Part shown: one piece after another, positions 34,975 through 43,519 of the stretch | How the letters are laid out: each line of letters begins with the position of its first letter | Position numbering within the stretch: position 1 is the first letter of the stretch | Assembly: GCF_004346035.1 (NCBI RefSeq) | Contig: NZ_SLZN01000003.1 | Coordinates: 124,001 to 188,000 of the forward strand | DNA length: 64,000 nt | Source: Acidomonas methanolica | Lineage (GTDB): Bacteria > Pseudomonadota > Alphaproteobacteria > Acetobacterales > Acetobacteraceae | Reading direction: 5' to 3' | Notes under the pieces: model-generated | What the model was told of the DNA's origin: nothing | The model's input: the letters and a program-made list of their open reading frames with translations, nothing else | The model's database searches: none | Position numbers and translations under genes: made by a program

Positions 34975-35955
34975 ATGACGGAGATCGTAGTTGGGGATAT
35001 AGGCGGGACCAATGCCCGCTTCGCGATCGCGCAGGTCGGGGACGGGCGCGTCGTGGAACTGGGTGAGCCGGTCACGCTCAAATGCGCGGATTACGCCAGC
35101 CTCGCCCTCGCCTGGGAGGCGTTCGCGCGGCGCATCGGGCGCGTTGCGCTGCCGCGCCGGGCGGGACTCGCCATCGCCACGCCGATCCAGGGCGACATCC
35201 TGAAGATGACCAACAATCCCTGGGTCATCCAGCCCTCCCAGCTTGCGTCGCGACTGGGGCTCGACGACGTGCTGCTCGTCAACGATTTCGGCGCCATCGG
35301 CCATGCTGTCGCTCAGTTCGGCGCGGGTGACCTGCCCCATCTCTGCGGTCCGGACCAGCCATTGCCGGAGGAGGGGGCCATCACCATCGTCGGGCCGGGG
35401 ACCGGCCTGGGCGCGGCGTGTCTGTACCGCCGGGAGGGGCGTTATGCGGTGCTGGCGACGGAGGGCGGCCATGTTGATTTCGCGCCGCTGGACGGTCTCG
35501 AAGACAAGATTCTCGCGGCGTTGAGGAGGCGTTTCCGCCGTGTGTCCGTCGAGCGGATCGTCTCCGGACCGGGGCTGTCGAATCTCTATGAGGTCATCGC
35601 GCAGATGCAGGGCGCGCCCATCACCTGCCATGACAACCGAGAACTCTGGGACAAGGCGATGGAGGGCTCGGATTCCATCGTTTCCGCCGCGCTGGAGCGC
35701 TTCTGTCTCAGCCTTGGCGCAGTGGCAGGGGATCTGGCCCTGGCGCATGGCGCGAAGGGGGTGGTGATCGCCGGCGGACTCGGCCAGCGTCTGGCCGGGC
35801 GTCTGCGTCATTCCGGCTTCGCCGATCGTTTCGTGGCCAAGGGGCGGTTCGAATCGATGATGTCCGATATTCCGGTGAAGATCGTCGCCCATCCGCAGCC
35901 CGGTCTCTTCGGCGCGGCGGGCGCTTATGCGACGAGGATGCAACACGAGGCGTAA
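34975..35955 (+). CDS. glk: Glucokinase
   Basis: The 326-aa enzyme phosphorylates glucose to glucose-6-phosphate. It has the ATP-binding VGDIGGTNARFAIAQVG, sugar-site residues in LLVNDFGAIGHAV, VGPGTGLGAACLYR, and the C-terminal GVVIAGGLGQRL, matching the Glk (not ROK) family. The ATG at 34975 follows GAGG. It may be co-transcribed with the SDR, which ends 65 bases upstream. Confidence 0.93.
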   Translation: MTEIVVGDIGGTNARFAIAQVGDGRVVELGEPVTLKCADYASLALAWEAFARRIGRVALPRRAGLAIATPIQGDILKMTNNPWVIQPSQLASRLGLDDVLLVNDFGAIGHAVAQFGAGDLPHLCGPDQPLPEEGAITIVGPGTGLGAACLYRREGRYAVLATEGGHVDFAPLDGLEDKILAALRRRFRRVSVERIVSGPGLSNLYEVIAQMQGAPITCHDNRELWDKAMEGSDSIVSAALERFCLSLGAVAGDLALAHGAKGVVIAGGLGQRLAGRLRHSGFADRFVAKGRFESMMSDIPVKIVAHPQPGLFGAAGAYATRMQHEA

Positions 35956-35982
35956 AGGGCAGTCGCTCGCCGGGCCGCCTCG
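35956..35982. repeat. 27-bp direct repeat, copy 1
   Basis: AGGGCAGTCGCTCGCCGGGC and the seven bases after it start right behind the glk stop. The copy at 37670-37696 is identical at 24 of 27 positions. The pair flanks the peroxiredoxin/ArsR/DUF2934 module. Confidence 0.55.
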
Positions 35983-36078
35983 GCTTCAGGTCCGGGACTG
36001 CGGGGGGCAGAGAGCGGAGAGTCAGACCGGACACGGTCAATTGATCCGGAAGCCTGACGATCTGATAAAACACTATCT

Positions 36079-36099
36079 TTCATTAATTTATAAAATGAA
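36079..36099. promoter_or_regulatory. AT-rich inverted repeat upstream of the peroxiredoxin-arsR genes
   Basis: TTCATT and AATGAA form perfect arms around a nine-base AT spacer, in a 280-base AT-rich gap before the peroxiredoxin gene. A second AT-rich pair, TTTTA/TAAAA, lies near 36187-36203. Such sites are typical operators of ArsR-family repressors; the link to the ArsR protein encoded downstream is inferred. Confidence 0.35.
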
Positions 36100-36237
36100 T
36101 TCCTGATCCGCTTCCGGGAGTTTCTATGAAATGGGCAGGGTCTGCGTGATGGAGTTCGGGGATAGTGTGTGGGAATATACATTTTTAAATAATTAATAAA
36201 ACTTGCGCACGCTCCGGCGGGGCGATAAGAAAATCGC

Positions 36238-36894
36238 ATGACGGGCTTCGACGCGCAGTTTCCAGACCTCGATTCTCACTATGTTCTCAAGATCGGCGAC
36301 GAGGCGCCGGATTTTTCCGCGCGCACGACGCGGGGGCCGCTTACATTGAGCGATCTGCGCGGCAAATGGGTGATGCTCTTCGCGCATCCCGCGGATTTCA
36401 CGCCGGTCTGCACGAGCGAATTTCTCTCCCTCAGCCGCGTGGCGGACCAGTTCGAAATGATGAACTGCGTGTTGCTCGGCCTGTCCGTGGACAGTCTGCC
36501 CGCGCATATCGCGTGGGTGGAGGCCATCTATCGGGAGTTCGGGATTCGCGTCACCTTCCCGATCGTCGAGGACGCCTCGATGGCGATCGCCCGCGCTTAC
36601 GGGATGCTCGATCCGCTGGCGGAAAACACGGCGACGGTGCGGGCCGTCCATGTGATCGATCCGGCCGGGGTGATCCGGGCGGTGGTGTCCTATCCCAGTT
36701 CGGTGGGGCGTTCGGTGGCGGAATTGCTGCGGCTTCTGGCCGCCCTTCAGGCCGTGGCGGAGGGGAACATGCTCGCGCCGGAAGGATGGGCGCCGGGCGA
36801 GGGCCTGCTGCTCCCCGCTGCGGAAACGGAATCCGAAGTCGTGGCCTCGGGTCCGGCATGGTTCCATCGCGTCGCCGGCGATGCGGCGTCATGA
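36238..36894 (+). CDS. 1-Cys peroxiredoxin (Prx6-type)
   Basis: The 218-aa peroxidase reduces hydrogen peroxide and alkyl hydroperoxides. The peroxidatic Cys is in HPADFTPVCTSEF, the Prx6 signature. IGDEAPDFSARTTRGPLTL precedes it, and the long C-terminal domain (LRLLAALQAVAEGNMLAPEG) fits Prx6 rather than AhpC. No resolving Cys of AhpC type is seen; one other Cys (MMNCVLL) exists. It overlaps the arsR gene (ATGA), which suggests that expression is tied to that regulator. Confidence 0.88.
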   Translation: MTGFDAQFPDLDSHYVLKIGDEAPDFSARTTRGPLTLSDLRGKWVMLFAHPADFTPVCTSEFLSLSRVADQFEMMNCVLLGLSVDSLPAHIAWVEAIYREFGIRVTFPIVEDASMAIARAYGMLDPLAENTATVRAVHVIDPAGVIRAVVSYPSSVGRSVAELLRLLAALQAVAEGNMLAPEGWAPGEGLLLPAAETESEVVASGPAWFHRVAGDAAS

Positions 36895-37283
36895 CCATGC
36901 TCGATCAGGAGAAGGCGAGGCATCTCGCCGAATTGCTCAAGGTGTTCGGGCAGGCGCAGCGCCTGCAAATCCTCGACGTGCTCGACAAGGGGCCGTGCGC
37001 GGTCAGCGAGATCGAGGCGCGCACCGGCATCGGCCAGCCGACGCTCAGCCAGCAATTGGGCGCGCTGCGCCGGGCCGGGCTGATCGCCGCCCGCCGGGAA
37101 TCGCGCGCGATCGTCTACAGCGCCGCGACCGAGCAGGAGGGGCAGCGCATCCGCATCGTCCTGGGGCTTCTCCAGCCCGATCTTCTGGAGCGGGACATGG
37201 CGCGCCCCGTGAACCCGTCTCCCGCCCCGCGGCGTGAGATCGGCGCGCAATTCGCGCGTGTGAAGCCGCACGTTTCGCGCTGA
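36891..37283 (+). CDS. ArsR-family transcriptional regulator
   Basis: The 130-aa winged-helix regulator has LAELLKVFGQAQRLQILDVL, CAVSEIEARTGIGQPTLSQQ (recognition helix) and LRRAGLIAARRESRAIVYS. No metal-binding CxC motif is present; the only Cys is before the recognition helix. This resembles the thiol/persulfide-sensing branch (BigR/SqrR) more than arsenic sensors, but those use two Cys. It is coupled to the peroxiredoxin gene by a four-base overlap and may regulate it. Confidence 0.85.
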   Translation: MTMLDQEKARHLAELLKVFGQAQRLQILDVLDKGPCAVSEIEARTGIGQPTLSQQLGALRRAGLIAARRESRAIVYSAATEQEGQRIRIVLGLLQPDLLERDMARPVNPSPAPRREIGAQFARVKPHVSR

Positions 37284-37299
37284 AGAGCGCCGGCTCCGG

Positions 37300-37635
37300 T
37301 CACGCCTCGTCCTTGAGCGCTTTCTCTTCCTCGGCGCGCGTGGCGAACGGCACCTCGCGCTTGTCGCCCAGTTCGTTCATGCTGCCGCCGGGATCGCCGA
37401 GATTCTCCTGGAGCCAGGCTTCCTCGACGGGCTGCCCCTCCGGGCCGAGCGGCACCGCCGGATCGACCGGCATTTGCCCTCCGGGACCGCTCATCTCCAT
37501 GCCGATCATGTCCGTCGCGGCCTCCCGGTAGGCTTCTGGCCCGCAGGCGGGCTTGCCGTCGGCCTCCCACATCTCCTTCGCCTTGGCGATGATTCTGGCT
37601 TTTGTCCGGCGTGACGGGTCAAGCGGGTTTTCCAT
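37300..37635 (-). CDS. DUF2934-like small protein
   Basis: The 111-aa hydrophilic protein has an N-terminal segment, ARIIAKAKEMWEADGKPACG, that resembles DUF2934 proteins. The rest is Gly/Pro/Glu-rich. The function is unknown. The ATG at 37635 has AAGGAG six bases upstream; the ATG one codon earlier would be too close. It is convergent with the arsR gene (gap of 16 bases). Confidence 0.55.
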   Translation of the reverse strand: MENPLDPSRRTKARIIAKAKEMWEADGKPACGPEAYREAATDMIGMEMSGPGGQMPVDPAVPLGPEGQPVEEAWLQENLGDPGGSMNELGDKREVPFATRAEEEKALKDEA

Positions 37636-37669
37636 CATAGGCTCCTTGATAATGGCGAATGCGGGCGTG

Positions 37670-37696
37670 AGGGCAGTCGCTCTCCGGGCTTCCTCA
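37670..37696. repeat. 27-bp direct repeat, copy 2
   Basis: AGGGCAGTCGCTCTCCGGGC and the bases after it match the copy at 35956-35982 in 24 of 27 positions, in the same orientation. It lies in the 245-base gap between the DUF2934-like gene and the phospholipase gene, where I see nothing else. Confidence 0.55.
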
Positions 37697-37883
37697 CGCG
37701 TGCGGCTCCCCGAAACTCGGGCGAAACACCGTTGATCCGGCGCAGGTGAGAACGCCGTCCGGCGGCGTGCGTTCAATAAATCCGACAAGGGCGCATGACC
37801 CCGGCTCTCTCAGGACGCCCGACGCATGCGAACGAGACTTTCCTCCCGGCGGTGAGGGAATTCGGCGTGGTCTGACGCGTCCG

Positions 37884-39956
37884 TCACACCACGCCCATGG
37901 CCGGATCGGTCACGCCGGGTTGGCCGGTCTCGACATGTCCGGCGAGGCGGATGTCGTTTCCCGGTTCGTCTTCGGTGCTGACCGTCAGATCATACCAATA
38001 ATGGCTGGGCGTCAGGTCGATGGACAAGGCGGCGCTTCCCTTCGCCGGGACGGCGAGGGCGCGATCCGCCGCGCCATAGGCGTTGTCGCGGAGGATGAGA
38101 CGCTTCATGGCCGCGCCGCTGTTGACGGCGGTCAGGACGAGGCCGCCGGACGAGGCGTCGGGAATGGCGGTGACGGCGAGCGCCGTCGGGCCGGAGAGGC
38201 GCAGATACCGTGCGAAGCCGTTCGGGCCGAGGACCATGAAGCGATGGGGGCCCTCGTCGCTCACGCTCCAGTCGTCCTGAAGCGACGTTCCCGCCGCGAG
38301 CGTATAGCGGCGGGGCGTCTCCTCCGTGCCGTCGCGATAGACGTAAAGACAGGCCCCCGCCTTGCCGTCATTGCGCATGAGGAGGCGCAGCGCGCCCGGC
38401 GTGGGGACCGTGAAGTCCGCCGACAGCGCGTAAGGCAGCGGCCGCGCCGGTCGGGCCCCCGGCTCCTGCCGCCCGATATCCTCGGCGCGACTCATGGGAG
38501 GGATGACCGGATCGGGCAGCTTGCACTGGGCGTCGGCGATCCTGCGATAGGCTTCGGTATCGGGCAGCGGAACCGGCACACTCTGCTTGCGCGAGAAATC
38601 GAACGCGCTGGTCAGGTCGCCGCAGACCGCGCGCCTCCAGGGGGTGATGTTGGGCTCATGCACGCCGAACCGCGCCTCGATGAAGCGGATGACGGAGGTG
38701 TGGTCGAACACCTGCGAACAGACGAACCCGCCGGTGCTCCATGGGGAGATCACGAGGGCGGGCACACGCGGCCCGAGTCCGTAGGGCAGCAGGTCGGCGG
38801 TGAAACGGTCCGGCTCATAGGGGGAAAGACGATCGTGAATCTCGCCGGTCGTCTCGACCGTGCTCTTGCCGGGCAGCACGGGCGTCGGGGGTTGCGGCGG
38901 CGGAACATGGTCGAAATAGCCGTCATTCTCGTCATACATCACGAGGAAGGCCGTCCGCGCCCAGACCTCCGGATTGGCGGTGAGCGCGTCCAGCGCGTGA
39001 GCGATGAAGGTCGCGCCATAGCCGGGCGTCCAGCGCGGATGTTCCGAATAGGCGGCGGGTGGCAGAATCCAGGAGACTTGCGGAAGGCGATCCGCCAGCA
39101 CGTCCCGGCGGAGTTGATCGAGCGTGCGGGCGGTCATCGCGCGATCATGCAGCGGCGATCCGGGCGGCGCTTCCACGAAATTCCGGAAATTCATCAGCAC
39201 GTTCGTGCCGAAATTGCCGTTCTCGACATCGGAGACGGACAGGCCCTGCTGATAGACCTGCCAGGTTACGCCGGCCTGCTGGAGCCGCTCCGGATAGGTC
39301 GTCCAGGAAAACGGGGCCGCGACGTGCCGGTAGAACGGGCGGTCCACCCAGTCCCTGTTGTCGAGGACGGGACCGCCGCCGGTTCCGTCCGGATCGACCA
39401 TTCCGGTCATGAGGTAATAGCGGTTGGGATGCGTCTGGGTCGGCGTGGAGCAGAACCAGTTGTCGCAGACGGTGAAGGCGTCGGCCAGGGCGTAGTGGAA
39501 GGGGATGTCGTCTCGCGTGTAGTAGCCCATCGTCATGTCCTTCTTGTGACGGGGCCACTGGTCGTTCCAGCCCTTGTTGATGGCGGCGTGGGTCGGCGTC
39601 CAGTTATGGTCGAGGTCCATCACGCATTGCGCGCTGGTGGTCTGGGTCGGCAGGTGGAAGGGCGTGATCCAGCCCTCCTCCGCGTGATGGCGCTCCTGCC
39701 ACCAGATGGGGCGGCCTTGCGGTCCCCGCACGACATGGCGGTCCCCATAGCCGCGGACGCCGGAGAGATGGCCGAGATAATGGTCGAAGGAGCGGTTCTC
39801 CTGCATCAGGACGACGATATGCCGCACATCCTCGATCGTGCCGCTGTCCCGCCGCGCGGGAATGGCGCGCGCCCGCTGGATCGAGGGCAGGAGGCTGGTC
39901 AGCGAGAGGGCCGCGCCCAGGCCGAGAAGCCCACGGCGGTCGATGTCGGATGGCAA
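37884..39956 (-). CDS. Secreted phosphocholine-type phospholipase C
   Basis: The 690-aa protein begins with a Tat-like signal (RRGLLGLGAALSLTSLLP). The phosphoesterase domain (about residues 40-450) has VLMQENRSFDHYLGHLSG, PTQTHPNRYYLMTG, VMYDENDGYFDHVPPP and FDHTSVIRFIEARFG. Two C-terminal DUF756 domains follow (YALSADFTVPTPGALRLLM, then VLTAVNSGAAMKRLIL). It matches the PlcN/PlcC family that splits phospholipids outside the cytoplasm. The start is inferred to be a TTG at 39956 with GGAGAG eight bases upstream; no ATG or GTG gives the signal. Confidence 0.85.
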   Translation of the reverse strand: MPSDIDRRGLLGLGAALSLTSLLPSIQRARAIPARRDSGTIEDVRHIVVLMQENRSFDHYLGHLSGVRGYGDRHVVRGPQGRPIWWQERHHAEEGWITPFHLPTQTTSAQCVMDLDHNWTPTHAAINKGWNDQWPRHKKDMTMGYYTRDDIPFHYALADAFTVCDNWFCSTPTQTHPNRYYLMTGMVDPDGTGGGPVLDNRDWVDRPFYRHVAAPFSWTTYPERLQQAGVTWQVYQQGLSVSDVENGNFGTNVLMNFRNFVEAPPGSPLHDRAMTARTLDQLRRDVLADRLPQVSWILPPAAYSEHPRWTPGYGATFIAHALDALTANPEVWARTAFLVMYDENDGYFDHVPPPQPPTPVLPGKSTVETTGEIHDRLSPYEPDRFTADLLPYGLGPRVPALVISPWSTGGFVCSQVFDHTSVIRFIEARFGVHEPNITPWRRAVCGDLTSAFDFSRKQSVPVPLPDTEAYRRIADAQCKLPDPVIPPMSRAEDIGRQEPGARPARPLPYALSADFTVPTPGALRLLMRNDGKAGACLYVYRDGTEETPRRYTLAAGTSLQDDWSVSDEGPHRFMVLGPNGFARYLRLSGPTALAVTAIPDASSGGLVLTAVNSGAAMKRLILRDNAYGAADRALAVPAKGSAALSIDLTPSHYWYDLTVSTEDEPGNDIRLAGHVETGQPGVTDPAMGVV

Positions 39957-40103
39957 GGGGGAAACTCTCCGGGCAGGGTTGGCGCGCGTTATGTTATAAT
40001 GGGTGGAGACGGCCGCGTCACGCCGGTCCGGCCGCCTTCCGCGCGAGGCGTGCGCGAAAGCGCGTTGCGCTCTCCAGCCCGCTGGCTCAGAGTGGCGGCC
40101 ATC

Positions 40104-40541
40104 ATGGAGGCCCGTCTCGACCTTGCCGATCAATCCGCGACCGAGGCGCTGGCGCTTCACGTGGCGCGGCGCGCGCGGCCCGGCGACCTGGTGGCGCTGA
40201 GCGGCGATCTGGGGGCGGGGAAGAGCGTGTTCGCGCGCGCCTTCCTGCGGGAATTGAGCGGCGATCCCGCGCTGGACGTGCCGAGCCCGAGTTTCTCCCT
40301 CGTCCAACTTTACGACACGCCGCTGGGGCAGGTCGCGCATCTCGATCTGTGGCGTCTGGACGGCCCGGAGGCGCTGGCCGAACTGGGCTGGGACGAGTTC
40401 CGCGCCGGACTCATGCTGGTGGAATGGCCGGAGCGCGCCGGAGCCGAGATTCCGCCCGACGCGCTGCGGATCACGCTCCTGCCCGGCGCGGGCGACGATG
40501 CGCGGGTGGCGGAGCTCTCCGGCTGGCCGGACAGATCGTGA
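40104..40541 (+). CDS. tsaE: tRNA threonylcarbamoyladenosine biosynthesis protein TsaE
   Basis: The 145-aa ATPase assists TsaB/TsaD in making t6A37 in tRNA. The Walker A SGDLGAGKSVFARAFLREL, the PSPSFSLVQLY and HLDLWRL segments, and LMLVEWPERAG are typical. The ATG at 40104 is the natural start. It is coupled to addB (GTGA overlap), an unusual but repeatedly seen neighbour in this class. Confidence 0.92.
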   Translation: MEARLDLADQSATEALALHVARRARPGDLVALSGDLGAGKSVFARAFLRELSGDPALDVPSPSFSLVQLYDTPLGQVAHLDLWRLDGPEALAELGWDEFRAGLMLVEWPERAGAEIPPDALRITLLPGAGDDARVAELSGWPDRS

Positions 40542-43519
40542 GAATTGCTTCCGTTCCGGCCGGGCTGCCCTTTCTCGACGAGATCGCCGCGCGTTGGGAG
40601 GAGAGACGCGGGCCGGGCGGGTTCGGCGACGGGATGATCCTCGTGCCGGGGCGGCGCGCGGCGCGGGCGTTGGTGGAGGCGTTCCTCCGCCGTCTGGACG
40701 GGCGCGCGGCACTTCTGCCGCGCATCGTGGCGATCGGCGACGTGGATGAGGACGAGGTGACGTCATTCGGCGCGGCCGCGCCCGATCTGCCGCCCGCCGT
40801 CGAGCCGGAGCGGCGTCTGGCGGTGCTGGCGATGCTGGTGCTGCGCGCGGGCGACGCATTCGCCGCGACGCCGACGGTCGATCAGGCGTGGCCGCTGGCG
40901 CGCGCGCTGGCCGAGCTGATGGACGAGGCGGAGCGCGCGGGCGTCGATCTGCGCGCCGCCTTGCCCGACGCCGCCGATCCGCGCTTCGCTGCGCATTGGG
41001 CCAAGACGCTGGAATTCCTCAGGATCGTGACCGAAGCCTGGCCGCTCTGGCTCGACGAGCAGGGTATGATGAACCCGGTGGCGCGCTCCGTGGCGCTCCT
41101 GCACGCGCAGGCGGCGGCGTGGCGCGCGTCGCCTCCCGGCGAGCCGGTCTGGGCGGTGGGATTCGCGGATGGGTTCGACGATGTCTGCGCGGTGCTGGGC
41201 GCCGTGGCGGCGGCTCCGCTGGGTCAGGTGGTGCTGCCGGGGGTGGATTTCGCGCTGGCGGAGGAGGTGTGGGACGCGCTGCCGGACACGCATCCGCAGG
41301 CGGGTGTGCGGCGCGTGCTCGCGGCGCTCGGCGTGGCGCGGGAGGAGGTGGCGCGCTGGGGCCACGAGGACGTGGCGCTGCGGGCGCGCGGGCGGCTCGT
41401 CTCCGACATGATGCTGCCCGCGGGCGCGCTCGACGCCTGGGGGCGGGAGCGGACGCCGTTCGGCCTGGAGGGGCTGGCCCGGTTGGACGCGCCGGATCAG
41501 CAGCAGGAGGCGGCAGCGATCGCCATGATCCTGCGCGACGGGCTGAGCCGGGCCGGACGGCGCGTTGCGCTGGTGACGCCGGACCGCGCGCTGGCGCGCC
41601 GGGTGGCGACCGAGTTGCTGCGCTATGGCGTGGTGGCGGATGACAGCGCGGGCGAGCCGCTGGCCCTGACGCCGCCCGCCGTGTTCCTGCGCCTGCTGGC
41701 CGAGGCGGTGGCGCGGGATTTCGCGCCGGTCGCGCTGCTGGCCCTGCTCAAGCACCCGCTGGCGGGGCTGGGGATGACGCCGGGAAATTGCCGGGCCAGC
41801 GCGCGGCGGCTGGAGCGGATGGCACTGCGCGGTCCCGCGCCGCCGCCGGGTCTCGCGGGGATACGGGCGGCGCTGGCGGCGAAGGCGGACGCGGGCGACC
41901 GGCCCGAAGCGGAGACGGCGGACCGGCCCGACCAGCCGGAGGCCCTGCCGGTCTTTCTCGACCGGCTCGACGCGGCGCTCCGGCCGGTCATGGTGAAAGG
42001 GAGCGCGTCGTTGCCCGATCTGCTGACCGGGCTGGTGCGGGCGGCGGAGGCTCTGGCGGCGACGGATACCCGGACCGGGGCGGAACGGCTCTGGAGCGGC
42101 GCGGAGGGTCATGCGCTCTCGCGGCTGATGGCGGGGCTGATCGTGCATACGGCGATCCTGCCCGAACAGGAGCGGGACCAGTTGCCTGCCTTCCTGCTCT
42201 CCGTCTTCGCCGGGCGGATGGTGTTCGGGCAGAAGGTGCTGCGCGGGCGCGAAGGCGAGGCGGTGAACCCGCGCGTGGCCATTCTGGGTGTGCTGGAAGC
42301 GCGGCTGCATGCCGCCGATCTGGTGGTGCTGGGCGGGTTGAACGAGGGAATCTGGCCGCCCGCGACCGATCCGGGGCCGTGGCTGAGCCGTCCCATGCGG
42401 CGGCGGGCGGGATTGCCGTCGCCGGAGCGGATGATCGGGGCGTCGGCCCATGATTTCACGGCGGCGCTGCTCTCCGCGCCGGAGGTCGTGCTGTCGGCTC
42501 CCGCGCGGCGCGAGGGCGCGCCCGCCGTGCCCGCGCGCTGGCTGGTGCGGCTCGACGCCCTGCTGGGCGGTCGGGGACAATCGGTGCCGCTGCATCCGGC
42601 GCAGGGCTGGCAGGCGCTGCTGGATCAGCCGGACGGCCCGGCGCGTCCGGTCGCCGCACCCGCGCCGCGCCCGCCCGTGGCGCTGCGTCCGCGCCGGCTG
42701 TCCGTGACGGAGATCGAGACGTGGCTGCGAGATCCCTATGCCATCCATGCCCGGCACGTGCTGGGGCTGACGGCGCTTCCGGCGCTGGAGGAGGCGGCGG
42801 ACCGCTCCGATATCGGGCTGATCGTGCATGAGGGGCTGGATGCGTGGCTGAAGCGCGGCGATTTGCGCGAGGACAGCTTGCGTGCCGCCTTCGGGACGGC
42901 GCTGGAGGCGCGGAGTCTCCGCCCGGCCCTGGCGGCGTGGTGGCGCGTGCGGCTCGGGCGGATCGCGGAATGGGTGGCGGAGCGGGAGAGGATGCGAGCG
43001 GCGGCTGGGGGTGCGCCGGTTCTCAGGGCGCTGGAGGTGCGGGGGCGGCATGAGTTCGCCGCGCCGGGCGGGACGTTCAGCCTGACGGGGCGGGCCGACC
43101 GGATCGAGATCGGGGCGGATGGCAGGGCGACGATCATCGACTACAAGACCGGCGCGCTGCCGAGTGTGAAGGATGTCGAGGCCGGGTGGAGTTCGCAACT
43201 CGTGCTCGAGGCGGCGATGCTGGCGGAAGGCGCGTTCGGCGGCCTGCCGCCCGCCGCGACGGCGGCGCTGCTCTATTGGCGGCTGACCGGGGATCGCGAC
43301 CGGGGCGAGGAACGGGCGGTGCCGAAGAATCCCGCCGATCTGCCGGATCTCGTCGCGCGGTCCATGGGGCGGCTGCGCGAGCGCGTGGCGGCGTTCGACC
43401 GGGAGGAGACGCCCTATCGCGCCCATCCTCATCCCGGCCAGGCCCCGCGCTATACGGATTACGCGCTGCTGGCGCGCGTGCCGGAATGGAGCGTCGCGCG
43501 CGAGGAGGACGGGGCGTGA
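40538..43519 (+). CDS. addB: Double-strand break repair protein AddB
   Basis: The 993-aa protein is the alphaproteobacterial AddB: inactivated helicase fold with GRRAARALVEAFLRRLDGR, VVLGGLNEGIWPPATDPGPW and a C-terminal PD-(D/E)xK nuclease (FSLTGRADRIEIG, IIDYKTG). With AddA it processes DNA ends for recombination, as RecBCD does elsewhere. The four-Cys iron-sulfur cluster of Bacillus AddB is absent. The start is a GTG at 40538 overlapping tsaE; the 3' end overlaps addA. Confidence 0.92.
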   Translation: MRIASVPAGLPFLDEIAARWEERRGPGGFGDGMILVPGRRAARALVEAFLRRLDGRAALLPRIVAIGDVDEDEVTSFGAAAPDLPPAVEPERRLAVLAMLVLRAGDAFAATPTVDQAWPLARALAELMDEAERAGVDLRAALPDAADPRFAAHWAKTLEFLRIVTEAWPLWLDEQGMMNPVARSVALLHAQAAAWRASPPGEPVWAVGFADGFDDVCAVLGAVAAAPLGQVVLPGVDFALAEEVWDALPDTHPQAGVRRVLAALGVAREEVARWGHEDVALRARGRLVSDMMLPAGALDAWGRERTPFGLEGLARLDAPDQQQEAAAIAMILRDGLSRAGRRVALVTPDRALARRVATELLRYGVVADDSAGEPLALTPPAVFLRLLAEAVARDFAPVALLALLKHPLAGLGMTPGNCRASARRLERMALRGPAPPPGLAGIRAALAAKADAGDRPEAETADRPDQPEALPVFLDRLDAALRPVMVKGSASLPDLLTGLVRAAEALAATDTRTGAERLWSGAEGHALSRLMAGLIVHTAILPEQERDQLPAFLLSVFAGRMVFGQKVLRGREGEAVNPRVAILGVLEARLHAADLVVLGGLNEGIWPPATDPGPWLSRPMRRRAGLPSPERMIGASAHDFTAALLSAPEVVLSAPARREGAPAVPARWLVRLDALLGGRGQSVPLHPAQGWQALLDQPDGPARPVAAPAPRPPVALRPRRLSVTEIETWLRDPYAIHARHVLGLTALPALEEAADRSDIGLIVHEGLDAWLKRGDLREDSLRAAFGTALEARSLRPALAAWWRVRLGRIAEWVAERERMRAAAGGAPVLRALEVRGRHEFAAPGGTFSLTGRADRIEIGADGRATIIDYKTGALPSVKDVEAGWSSQLVLEAAMLAEGAFGGLPPAATAALLYWRLTGDRDRGEERAVPKNPADLPDLVARSMGRLRERVAAFDREETPYRAHPHPGQAPRYTDYALLARVPEWSVAREEDGA

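Noticed and set aside
36150..36195. Tiny open frame (15 codons) before the peroxiredoxin gene
   Set aside because: No ribosome-binding site and AT-rich non-coding composition.
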